Assembly: GCA_020536535.1 (NCBI GenBank)
Contig: JAHLWZ010000388.1
Coordinates: forward strand, 779 to 44,760
Origin: Pelomyxa schiedti
Taxonomy: Eukaryota > Evosea > Pelobiontida > Pelomyxidae
Direction of reading: 5' to 3'
Length of the DNA: 43,982 nt
Under the pieces are notes generated by a model. It saw nothing but the letters and a program-made list of their open reading frames with translations, did not search any database and had not been told where the DNA came from. The position numbers and the translations under genes are program-made. Each line of letters starts with the position of its first letter. Position 1 is the stretch's first letter. This document shows positions 10,301 to 21,300 of this stretch, piece after piece.

Positions 10301-13300
10301 TTTGCGTTACTCAATTAAAGAGTGGAAACGAGTGGTGGGGCAAACACACCCAAGTCCCAGGCAACCCACGTGTGTTCGCTGAGGCTGTTCAACTTGAATG
10401 GTGGAGGGATAGAAACTCCATCAGTGGCCATGTTTCTTGTCACATCGGTTGTGTTCATGTTCTTCCTCAGGCACCTCAGCAGTGTTGTTTTTCCAGCAGC
10501 ACCATCACCCACCACAAGAAGCTTGTGACTCTTCCACTCAACAGGCTCGCAATTGTGCATTACAAACTGCTTCATTGTGTCCCATTTCTCAACCCTGAAC
10601 CTGTCTGGGATTGTGTCCAGAGGATTTTCCATCAGATTGACAAATTTGACCTTGTGCAGCCACTGTGGAAGTGCACTCAGTTGGTTAAAGGACAGGTCAA
10701 GTGACTTGCAGCAAGCCACACACTTCAAACTTGGGTGAATAGAGGGCAAATTGAGGAAGGACAGGTCCACGTCTTGATGTGACAATGCTCCAGAAAGACC
10801 AACTTCCTTCACTGCATTCCAGTTGTGGGCCTGAACCCACATTCGAAACAACCTTGAGACAACTGCCAGCAGTTTAAAACCTGGCTTCAAGTTCAATAAA
10901 ATATCAAGCAGTTGGCGCACTGCAGTTGGTCCCATGTCCCTCACATTGACACCATTTTTGAAAATCAATGATTCCACAATCTCTCGGAATTTGGTGGAAT
11001 TAGAAGCTGTGAGTAAGGCAACTTTCAGAACTTCTACACATGAACCCTCATCCTTTAACACTGTTGGCACGTTTACGTGCAGGAGTGAGCGAATTCCAGT
11101 TGAGGGCTCTAACTGAATGCCTTCTTTGAGGGAGCTCCCCACCATTTCTCCTGAGCTGGAGGCAATGGCCAACATGGCATCAACGGTGTCTTCTGCTTGC
11201 CTTGCCCAAATTGGGAGATACTGTTGCACAGCATTCAACACAATGTCCAGTTTTGTGCTGTCACCCACTGCAACACAACTCCGCATCGCTTTCTTGAAAT
11301 TGGAGCGATCTCCCGAGTTGAGGTTGAATTCAGTGATCACTGAATTATAAAGAGAAATATTTTCACCAGTGAGATACCCAGGTCCATGGTTCTTCACTGT
11401 TGAAAAAGGAAGAACGAGAACAGTCGAGAGAGCCAAAGACAGTTAAAAAAAAAAAAAAGAGAACACCAACACACACAGATGGGAATGCAAAGGCTTTGGA
11501 GAATCTTGTTTCCTTCGTTTCCAGCAAGAATCGCTGAAATATTCAAGGTGAATATTGGAGATTACGACTTTGCAGGCGTCAAACAGGCAGGGGGTTTCGT
11601 ACCTGTCCAATCTTGGACCACCTGATCCTCGTTTGTTGTTATTGTTGTGTCATAAATAACAGTCAATTTCTCGATCCTTCTGTTTCGCTTCAAAGCGGCA
11701 AAAACAGTGGAATCAATCCAACTCCCTTTTTATTTCCAGTGTGAGTGTGTGGGGAAGAGAAAGAGAAAATTAAAAAGAAAAGGGAAAAGGACAAGTAAAA
11801 AGGACAAGAAAAGGGATACAATGAAGTTGCAGTTCTGTGATGCTGAAGTTTGTTCCCAAGAGTGTAACAAACTGTTTGAAGTCCTTGTCCTCACATTTTG
11901 TGTTTCCTTTTTGAGAATGAGGAAGAAGAAACCAATGTAATATGATGGAAGAAGAGAAAGTGAAACTGGAAATGTCGAGTGATGAGAGTTGATCCATGAG
12001 CCTGAAAAGCCACTTCTCACTTCCTTGGGTCAGTGAATCTGGCAGTGGTTAGTGAGTGATACTCGGTGGGAGGAAGAAAGGGAAGGCTGGGGGAGAGAAG
12101 GCACTCTGGAGACTCAAACTGAAGTCATTCCTCTGGAAAGATTGAACAGCTTTGACAACGGCTTTTACAGCACGCTCTGAGAGCACAAAGTCTGCCACCA
12201 TGGTTTTTGTTAATATTTCAAAGAATGGGTGTGGGAGAGCAAACCGGAGAGAGAGAGCGATTTCAAGGAAGTGCAAGAACTCAGGTGTGTTGATATTGCC
12301 TCTTCCAATTTTTCTTGTTCGAGTCGATTGAAACCTGTCAAGCACGAACAATCAATTGGTTTGGCTTGAATGTTTGGAAAAATCATGGGAGATGATACTG
12401 ATTGAGGATCCAATTGCACAATACTGGAGTTCGGTGCATTGAAAAACGGAGGAGAGCAACTCATTGTCAGCCACAGTCAAACCTTTCAACATTTCAAGTA
12501 AATGCAAGCCCCCCAAATTTGCAGGTTTTTTTGTGGAAAATAGTTGAGTTGGTTCACACAAACTTTTCAAAGAAAACTTTGAGCAGATATCTCTTTGGTC
12601 AGATATAATCTTGGTCAGGACTTTGCAGTCACTGAAGCTGTAATAACCTTGATCTCAATTTTAGATGTGTGATGAGAAGTGGTTTTTTGAGTAATTAGCA
12701 GGGAGATGACGAAACCGATGTCAATCACGACTTCGCCATTTGCCTGACTGATGATACTTTGGCTGTCCCTTGTTGTCCACGAATATCGGAAACTTTCCGG
12801 CCCATTTGCCGCTGTATTTGAGCCTTTCTTTTAATACATGGATCGTGTCATTTGGGGATCTAACCTGGGTTTGGCTCAAACTGCGTTTTTGTGCTGAAAC
12901 CACCGATTTTGGCACCTTTGTGTGCCTCCCTCAGTATGTCTGTGAGGGTTGTTGCACCTGTCCACTCGGTGATTGTATCGGCGCAAACCTAAAAAATAAA
13001 TTAATTTATTGTACTCACCAGTGAACCAATTAAAAAAAAAAATAAATAAATAAAATCTCATAACGTGCATTGGGGACATATACCATCGAAGCCATGGCAA
13101 AGCACTCAAGCAACCCAATTGTTGCACAGGGAGCAAGTGAATGGGAAGCAGAATGGTCAGGATCGAAACCAGCAACAAAAAACAGGAATGGCTGATGTGT
13201 TGCCCTGTTTTTTGCCCACAAACTCCCATAAAGTAATTCCAAAGTTTCAGGAATTGCATCAAAGAATGCACGATCATTTGGAGTGCAAACAACAAGAACA

Positions 13301-13828
13301 GCTTTCATTGTTCCCTGTGCACATCCTTGGAACTCTTGGGGCCTAAGAATAATCCCTTATTTCTTTTTCTGTTGTTTTACTTTGTTCGTGTAATTTTAAT
13401 AAATAAATGTAAATTAATAAATAAAACGCAACAAACAAAACAACAACAATAAATAATACTAATCATAACAACAACAACAATTATGCATACCTGTCCACGT
13501 AAATCAATTCAATTGCCTTGTGCTGCCCCAGCGGCGCCAGCACGCCTGCGCCCCCCTGCGCACCGCCCCCCCCGCCACCCTTGTTGTTCCCCTTCCCTTT
13601 CCCGCGGGAGCGGCGGCCACCCCGACGAGTCGCTGCGGCGTCGTCCTCCCCCCCCTCGGCGGGGGCTGCGCGGACGAGGCGGTCCAGCGCGTCGGGGGAG
13701 GGTGCCACCACGTAGCACTTTGGCGGCGCGTTCTCGCCGTCTTCTTCGTGTGGCTCCCCGTCTCCTCGCACGGCGTGTGGGTGTGGGTGTGGCGGTGCGG
13801 GACTGCTAGTACTCGTTGGTGTGGACAT
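4399..13828 (-). CDS. R1: double Roco protein (Ras-like pseudo-GTPase, LRR, then two Roc-COR-kinase units)
   Basis: Twenty-one exons give 8,103 nt in one frame, 2,700 residues. Exons (minus strand): 13828-13491, 13342-13084, 12988-12865, 12811-12716, 12647-12564, 12482-12399, 12364-12245, 12191-12105, 12038-11967, 11906-11820, 11725-11603, 11533-11477, 11396-10350, 10294-8159, 8102-8050, 7998-7854, 7793-7236, 7180-5033, 4973-4921, 4870-4720, 4679-4399. Domains: Ras-like fold without nucleotide motifs about 37-240; LRRs about 300-790; Roc-1 P-loop GDGAAGKTT about 806, DLGGQ, GTHLDK; COR; CPHC linker; kinase-1 (GKGGFGQV about 1424, VAVK, HGDLHTGN, DFG, GPE, ends near 1731). Seven residues after the kinase-1 end motif RPTMSQILSM comes Roc-2 (GDGAVGKTT about 1770), then COR and kinase-2 (about 2392-2695, APE). 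The kinase-1/Roc-2 joint lies inside one uninterrupted exon (7236-7793). Roco proteins are GTP-regulated multi-domain kinases; that this one signals, and in what pathway, is inference. Confidence 0.85.
6733..7260. repeat. Downstream copy of near-identical R1 internal duplication
   Basis: By eye this block matches 9847-10374 almost base for base, including the 55-nt intron inside the Roc domain (7181-7235 versus 10295-10349); the offset is 3,114 bp. Similarity continues at a lower level to the kinase region on one side, and stops abruptly where one copy goes into LRR sequence. Confidence 0.8.
9847..10374. repeat. Upstream copy of near-identical R1 internal duplication
   Basis: Partner of 6733-7260, 3,114 bp away. 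Intron and exon are equally conserved, which points to a recent duplication or to gene conversion rather than to selection on the protein alone. Confidence 0.8.
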
Positions 13829-14140
13829 GTGGTAAGTTGGTTTGAGTTATTTTGTAAGTTCGTTTCGACGCATCGCAACAGTTGCCGCTACATCTCTGTG
13901 ATATCACCTTCATACGCGGTTCCCTGAAAACTGTGTTGATAGGAAAATAAGGCAAGAAATTTCATTGAAAACTGTTTAGTGTACGGGTCATCTGTTGGGG
14001 ACAATTGGTGGTTTTTTGTCTTGAGGTGATTGGTTATTGTTGTTGTAGCTCCTCAGGGAAATGGGTGAGAACGAATGTTCTGGTTCCACATGGTTGATAC
14101 CAACTAGTTGTCTTTTCAATGAAATCAAACCAGGAGGAAA
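13829..14140. other. Divergent intergenic region between R1 and U1
   Basis: This 312-bp gap separates the R1 start (minus) from the U1 start (plus), so it probably carries both promoters. I see no obvious TATA element or repeat that I would defend. Confidence 0.4.
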
Positions 14141-15035
14141 ATGTCTGCAGCGGCACCCCAGCAGGTATGTCGTCTGCGTTTGTGCCCGGTTGTTTTATCC
14201 AAGTCTCAATTCCACAGCAGTGCACACTTTTTGAGGCAGAGCGCAATGTCATCAAAACACTGACTGCCTCTAATCCAATGAAAGCAGGGGAGATTTGGTT
14301 CCTCATCTCATCGACTTGGTTCAAGAGCTGGAAAAAATACGTATCATACTTTTACTTTCCCTCATGCTCATCTGGCTGGGGTGCTGTATGTTATTTGCAC
14401 TTATTTCTTTGGTGGGGTTTGAACCAGGGTTAGGCAACACCCAGACCAGGACCGATCCGAAATAGTGAGCTCCTTGGGGAAGACGGTGAGCTCAAACATT
14501 CCGTGTTGGAGCTGACACACTATGAGGTGGTCAGTGGTGTTGTGTGGAATACACTGAAGGGATGGTATTCTGGTGGGCCTGACATCCCTCGTCCTGTGAT
14601 TTCCTTCCTTGGTCTGTACGGAAATGTTTGTCTCTCAGTGGAGCTGCAGCCACTGAGACTGCACATTGTTAAATCATCTGATACAACGGCTTCTGTGTTG
14701 GCATACTTCAGCAGAATTGACACTGTTGGTCATCTTAAGGTACACTTCAAGCATAAGCACAAGTATAATTGACACCAGAAAACAATGTGTGAGAGAATGG
14801 GATTGGAGCCAGACAACATCCACGTGTGGGACTACCACGGCGGCTCTTGGCTCAAGAAGCTTCATGATACGCAAACTCTGCACTCTGAACAGATTATTAA
14901 CAACCAAAAGGTACTTCGAACAATACTATGTTTCTAGAAAATAATCCTTCCTTGCAGGTTATGCTGGCTGAAAAAAATGATGCTGGGCTTTGGCCAAGCC
15001 ATGGACGAGTGTATTTTGGTGTTTCCAATAGCTAA
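14141..15035 (+). CDS. U1: stand-alone DUSP-UBL protein (USP4/15-type N-terminal module)
   Basis: Five exons (14141-14164, 14218-14340, 14434-14739, 14779-14910, 14958-15035) splice in frame to 220 residues. Residues 9-145 match the DUSP domain of ubiquitin-specific proteases: EIWFLISSTWFKSWKKY, PGPIRNSELL, WNTLKGWYSGGPDIPRPVI, VELQPLRLHI. The rest resembles the UBL that follows DUSP in USP4, USP11 and USP15, ending VMLAEKNDAGLWP, where the human proteins have a similar GTWP ending. No Cys/His protease boxes follow; translation stops at 15033-15035. In USPs this module helps substrate release and binding, so a free copy may be a regulator or competitor in deubiquitination (inference). U2 at 39999-40930 has the same exon plan and also stops at this point, which argues against simple truncation. 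Confidence 0.75.
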
Positions 15036-15157
15036 ATAACCCCTATTGTTTGGTTGTCTTGTGAAAAAGAAAACAGCCAGGTCATCCGGGTCGCTGCAGC
15101 GTCCCGGCGAGGGCTGCGTTCAATGACACTCAGGAATTCCTAAGTGATCTTCGGTGA

Positions 15158-15482
15158 CATAGACAAGGACCAATCCATGCTGAGTATCTGGGTCACTGTG
15201 GGACGGGCACGTGGATCGCGGACCCAGCAGTTCTCCAAAATGGACTTGGCCCAACTGGGTAGTTCACGTGCCGGCGGCGACGATTTCGGCAATTGTGGGA
15301 GTGTCTTGCCGAGCGCCAGGTCCGCGCAATGTCGGAGGGTATCATGATAGCCTGCCGGTTTTGATGAACTCGGAAGTACGCCGAGTCGGCCTCAAGGTGG
15401 CTGAACGGGATCCATCAGCTTGAACACCATCATTGCTGCGAAAGGGTTTTTAGTATTTTGATGAAGGGAAGAAGTGGGATTT
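15158..15482 (-). pseudogene. Remnant of a Roco kinase last exon and last intron
   Basis: The sequence parallels the R2 tail (about 18335-18680): the kinase C-lobe exon, then the last intron, and similarity ends at the point corresponding to the intron donor. It is disabled by an 11-base deletion at about 15408 (the bases for ISSPF are lost), a 1-base loss near 15320, a 3-base gain near 15280, and loss of the stop codon used in R2. No upstream exon is nearby. Confidence 0.8.
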
Positions 15483-15697
15483 TTGTGTACAGTGTAGTGT
15501 TGCATTTTTGGATTCAAACCGTGAGGTAACACACTGTGGTTGCAGAAGTTTGAGCACGAGAACCAGTCATATGATCCATCAAAGAGAATCCCATCAAACT
15601 TGCTCAAACTCAATTGCTTTTTGGGTTTCATACCTTGATTTTTGTTTTTTTCAGTCAGTATTCGTAGAAGTGGTAGTAGGTCTCGAATATCAACGCG

Positions 15698-18195
15698 ATG
15701 CAACCAACACAAACAACAATAGAGACAAAGAAACAATGGGTGGTTTGGGTGTCACACTTCGTCTGGGAATCCGTCGTACCCCTGATGCTCCCCGACGCCG
15801 CTTCCCACTGCTTCTTCCCGACACCGTCTTGTAGCCCCCCTCACTACTATCGTCATGGGCCCACTCACGCCTCATCGTCGTCCTCATCGACAACAACGAT
15901 CGCCGCCGCAACCCATCATCCCACCACAGCCACAACACCGACGGAAGAGCAGGAGGAGGATGAGGAGGAGGACGACAACAACATGGGGATCGAGTATCAC
16001 CGGATACCACCACTCAAGCGCAAGCACGTGGTCCCGCTGCTGCGTCTTGCCGAGGCCCTGTTCCCCCTCGTTGGGCTCGTGTGCCGGGGCGTGAGGCGGT
16101 CGCGGGGCGCCAGGTCGTCGAGCCGCCGCCGGCTCCTCGAGTGCTGCGGCGAAGCCAACAGCCCCCGCTGCTGCGCGTGGGTCGTGGCTCGCTACGGGTG
16201 CACCGGGCAGCGGTACTCGCTCCACTCCCCCACTGATGCCACTGAGGGTGTGCAGTGGCCTTTGAGGGCGGGGGGCCACTGGAAGGAGTGCATGTCGGTG
16301 TTGATTGGGATGAGTGCTGGTGGGCACCTTGATTCTGCAAAAAGGTTTGTTGACGAGGGAGCCCCTTGGGGTTCTCTGTCCTGGCCCGATTCCGTGGCTT
16401 CTACTGCTGCTGCTACTGCTGCTGCTGCTGCTGCTACTGCTACTGCTTCGGCTTCATCGCCTTCGAGTCGTGGAGTTGTGTTCTACCCACTGCCAACTTG
16501 CGCGTCTCCAAGCAGCGGCGGTGCTGATGTGACAATCGGCACTCTTGACAGCGTGTTTTGGGGTAATAAGGCCATCCCAAGGCTTCTTGACCGATCAGCC
16601 AAACGGGGACACCTGGAGACACTCAAGTGGGCCCTCTCAAGATTTGGAGGAACTGATGAGAGTTGGTGGTTGCTGAGACGAGTGTTCGCGGCAGCCCGTG
16701 GCTTCCAGCTGGACACCATCATCTGGTTGTCACACACATTCAACTTGACAGAAAGGCTGACTGGGAAGTTTGACCTCAAGTACTGGGGAGTACCCAAGAA
16801 TGTATCTGACGTCAAAAGGCTTGTTGAAACCTTTCCTCAATGGAAGCACGATTTTGAGGCCCTGGCGTGGAAAACAGTGAAGAGCAAATCGCCAACAGAG
16901 GAGATCATAAAGGTGTGCCAATGGCTTGTGGAGTATTTTCCCGATGAGCACTTTTACTTCACTGACACAAAGCACTGTGAAGTCGTCAAGTGGGCATTGC
17001 AAAGTGTAAATTCCTCCTTGGTTGATGTCAGCCTCAGGTGGTACTTGCCAATTGCAGAGGATGTGCAGTTTCTGAAGTGGCTCATTGAGAGGGCACACCC
17101 AACACAATCGGAGTTTATTCTGGCCTGCTCAAACAGAAAGGACAACGTGGCCATTGCAAAATTGGTGGCTGCGAAAACCCTCCCAAGTGCGGATGAGGTG
17201 ATGGAGGGTCTTAATATGGCACTGTCTGACTGCAATTCCCGAATTGCCACGTGGCTGGAGGAATACTACTTCAACATCACCAAATCAAAGCCGAAGCTCA
17301 CTCTTCCTGCAGTGTGTGCGTTTCATTGCTTTGATTCTTTTCCACATAACTGGGCTGAGTGGTTTTGCTGCCATGCCGAGGGTGTACCAATGACAGAGAA
17401 AGAAGTTCTTCGTGCACTTCAAGGGATGAGGGGTGATGAAGATCGGCTGGGATCCCATATTGAGCCCTCCCTATTTCTGATAGAGAAATTTTCCCCCAAT
17501 TTGAGTTCATTGAACCTACTCGCCTACCTGAAAGCAGCAGCAGAAACTGGTGATTTCCGGAATGTAAAGAAGGTGGTCTCCTTGGCAGAGTCATCCCCAG
17601 AGTTAGAAATCCAGCCAATTGATGCTCTGGAAGTGCTCTATGAATCTATTACACACAGCAAGATATTCAAATGGCTGATGTTGCACTTCAATTTGGTTTC
17701 AGTCATGCAGGAGAGGGACAAAGTGCAACGACTCATGATGCTTATTTCCTGTGAAAAATACAGCTGTGCACGCTGGTTTTTTAAGCAGCTGCACGGTCTG
17801 TCCCCCAAGGTACTACCCCCCAATTCACATACACAAACTGACTGCTTAAACCCAACTCACCTCCTCAACAGAGTTTATTTATGGAAGACAAGATTAAAAC
17901 ACGAGGAACTGCAATGGTGGGTGGCCATTGGAATGTTGACTTTGCAGGCTTGAGTTTGCTGATGAGAATGTTCCCGGACATCAACATAGGAGAGTGGTCC
18001 AGGTTATCGCTTGTGGCTTTTTCATCACCACTCAACCTCCAGCTTTTGCACCTTGAGCCCCTCCCGTCTGAGCTGGAGCCCTTTTACCCTTTTTCCTTCA
18101 GCTTGGATGAAAGCATGTGGTGGCTGCAGGGTAGGACGCAAACCCCTCATTTCAACACCACACAAGCTCCTTTGGAGGACGAAGACACACTGTGA
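15698..18195 (+). CDS. Ankyrin-like repeat protein with low-complexity N-terminus
   Basis: Two exons (15698-17809 and 17872-18195; 62-nt intron GTACTA...CAACAG) give 811 residues. From residue 96 (ATG 15983) the sequence looks globular: PPLKRKHVVPLLRLAEALF resembles an F-box-like start, followed by repeated helical pairs such as SAGGHLDSAKRFVDEGAPW and KRGHLETLKWALSRFG, which resemble degenerate ankyrin repeats of amoeba and giant-virus type. The first 95 residues are Ser/Thr/His/Glu-rich, and the true start could be ATG 15698, 15785 or 15983. An Ala/Thr tract (about residues 234-250) comes from a CTG/CTA repeat. The gene ends 150 bp from the convergent R2 stop. The role is not known; F-box/ankyrin proteins often choose substrates for ubiquitin ligases, but that is only suggestive here. 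Confidence 0.7.
16401..16448 (+). repeat. CTG/CTA trinucleotide repeat
   Basis: About fifteen triplets, mostly GCT/CTG with interspersed CTA, encode an Ala/Thr run within the ankyrin-like protein. Confidence 0.85.
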
Positions 18196-18346
18196 AAGAA
18201 AAGAGTGCAAAGAGGTAATAAAGCTTTTTTCGTGTTGAAAAAGTTCGTTCTTCCCTCAACGCGGGAGGGTGAGTGTGTTCAGGAATGAGAACTGGTTGAA
18301 GTGACGAATGAACCATTGCATTTTTGGATTACTGTGATTACATAGA

Positions 18347-21300
18347 CTAGGACCAATCCATGCTGAGTATCTGGGTCACTGTGGGACGGGCACGTGGGTC
18401 GCGGACCCAGCAGTTCTCCAAAATGGTCATAGCCCAACTGGGTAGTTCACGTGCCGGCGGCGATTTCGGCAATTGTGGGAGTATCTTGCCGAGCGCCAGG
18501 TCCCGCGCAATTCGCGTGGGTATCATGGCAGCCTGCCGGTTTTGGTTAACCCGGAAGTATGTTGAATCGGCTTCAAGGTGGCTGAACGGCGAACTTATGG
18601 GATCCAGCAGCTTGAATACCATCATTGCTGAAAAAAGGTTTTTTTTTAGTATATTGATGAATGGAAGAAGTGGGATTTACCAAAACTCCAAACATCAGCC
18701 TTCGTGTCATACTTTTCCGTATTGAAAACTTCGGGGGCATAGATTTCAAACATTGATGTATTTGCAAGAGTGTTTATCTGGGACTGTGATGCTCCGGAAT
18801 ACAGAACTTGAGACAGCCCGAAATCGGCAATCTGTGAAATAGCTAAGTGATTTGTGAGAAAAGGAGCCAACCTTTGCCCAAGGGCCTGGCCCAGTTTCGT
18901 CCAACGAAGAAATGAAAATGTTCCCTGTGGTGTGATATATTAATACTCTCTCTGCCGCGGAAGTTAAAGAAGACGCAGACCTATGTGGAGATCGCCGTGA
19001 ACGATGGGAGGAGTCTGTGAGTGCAAATGTTCCAAGCCACGTGCAACATCTTTCAAAATATTCACCCTCATGGGCATGGGAATGACTTGATCCAAAAGCC
19101 GGGTGGTGTTATCAACTTTTTCGAGGCACACCCAGATGAGATCACCCAGGTCAGGCTTCTTGATTTTTGTGTCTCCCAGAATTTTCATGATACTTGGGGG
19201 AACAATGGGAACAACAAGTTCCATGACCAGCAACAGGTGCGGGGGCTGGCACACACCAAAGAACTTTACAATATTGGGATGTGAAGGTACCGCATTCAAA
19301 AGTGTTGCCTCACCTATAAACTGTGCAATGGATTGGGATGTGACTTCCCCTAATGGTTGTTTTACAACCACAGGCATGTCCCTCCACGTTGCTCTCATCA
19401 CTTGCCCAAAGCATCCTTGACTCACAAGTGCTTGTGATTGAAGCTCGATTTCACTTGGATCGATCACAGGCAAGTGATCAAGGAGTATGTCTGGTGCAAC
19501 TTCTGAAAGTTCCACATCAACTTGCTCTGTCTGACTGTCTGGTGGGCAACGAAGATATTTCGTTCCACATTTTGCAGCATCAAGCACAGTGTCTTGTGGG
19601 AAACATGTGATGTTGGGTGGAACGCTGAACACCAACTTTGACGCTGAGGTTGCTGCTGTTGACACTGAATCGGCTTTATGGTGGGGGTGATGAGAGGAAG
19701 GAATTGACTGCTCCTGGGTTTGGTCGAGATTCAGGAGTTGAAGCAAGCAATGAGGGCAAGGGAAAGATACATCTACGTTCGCTGCAAGGTCGCGATAATA
19801 GGAATCGATGAATTGAGTGATCAAAGTGGTTACATAAATTATCAAGCTCTTCCTTTTCCACAGAGGCGTTTCTTCTTTGCTTGTGATGGTTGGTTCAGAT
19901 CCGGGAGATGAATGAGGTGCCCCATCAATTGTAGTTTGCATGCAAATGTTGATTGTGTGTTGCTTGGCCTCGTGTGTCATAATCAACTTCTGCTTTATGA
20001 CGGACGAGGAAGCTGAATCTTGGATACTGAGATTCTCAATGACGAGACCTTCGTTCCATGCCAACAGAGGGGAAGTTTCTGGAAGTCCAAGCACCATCAC
20101 CATCAACCTTGGGAAAAGCCCAACTGGGAGAAACTTGAACTTGAGAACTCTCCCGCTCATGACAACCTTGGTGCTCGGAGTGGCAGGTGAGGTCCAGAAA
20201 CTGGGTACTCTACTGCCCTCTGGAAAACCATGTGGAAGGTCTGGGAGAAGGAAAGGAACCAGGAGGCGGCCATCAGGCATGTCGAACAGGATTTCAAAAG
20301 TTTGAAGCAGCTCAAGAAGTGTGGCATGCTGGAATGGAGGGAATCCAGTAAAAAGCTGAGGAAGAATTTTATTCCTCCGGAGCACGAAACCATTTTCGAC
20401 CCAGCTGGATGTTCTTATGCTGATCACTGATGTCATCACCTTGGAGAGGAAAGCTGGTTTCAACACAATCAAGTCAGAAAGTGTCATCCCAGTTTTCCTC
20501 CTCAGGAAAGATGAGTCTGACTTATGTGAAGATTGCCCCATCAGAGTGCTGCGCACTTGCTTGTGATGCCTGAAATGTATGATGCTCCCTGCGTCCAACA
20601 GGAAGTCAGAACACATGTCAATTTCTCCTTGGTCAATAACATCGCTCTGTCCAACACCCTTTGACTTTGCAATTGCAACATAGTCACTCCAAATAAGCGT
20701 ATCGTCTGGCATGGCTGTCAGGTGCTTGTGCAATTGAACCCAGTTTGATGATACAGCAATCTGACGGGTATTTGCGATTAGCTCCAATTTGTCTGAAACT
20801 CGCTCCACAGCACCCTTGACACGTATTGCTTCTGTTTCATCCAGTACAATACCATCACCAGTGGCCACACTCAATCCAAAAACACCATCAAACTGCTTGT
20901 TATGAGATTTCATTATTGCTCGCAAAGCAAGGCAGGCAAGGAAGGGCTCAGTTTTGTCAAGGTGTGTTCCCACAAGAACAATATGAACCTTGGCAAGAAA
21001 CTCCTCTGTCCTGGTTTCAGTTGCTTGCCTGAATGACAGATTTATCAGATCCACCCAATACTTGATTTTTGGTGGAAGTATCACAGATTCACCATCCCAT
21101 GGCACAAGTGACAAGTCGAAAAGTAACAAGAACACGGAGAGACTGCACAAGAAGAACTGGTGTGTTGGGTAAAGCACATCTTGACCTCCTGCAAAATTTT
21201 GTGTCACTCAATAAATAGTAAAAAATGGGAAACGAGTGGTGGGGCAAACACACCCAAATCCCAGGCAACCCATGTGTGTTCACTGTGGCTGTTCAACTTG

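Noticed and set aside
10315-11436. Separate Roco gene start at 11436 (MALSTVLVLPF...)
   Set aside because: That N-terminus is translation of the intron before 11396; the splice signals and phase join this exon to the LRR exons upstream in all three paralogues.
12965-13347. Independent TIR-domain gene starting at MKAVLVVC or MKVVLVVC
   Set aside because: I first considered TIR, but splicing joins this exon to ELIYVDR upstream and the strand order then fits a Ras-like fold better.
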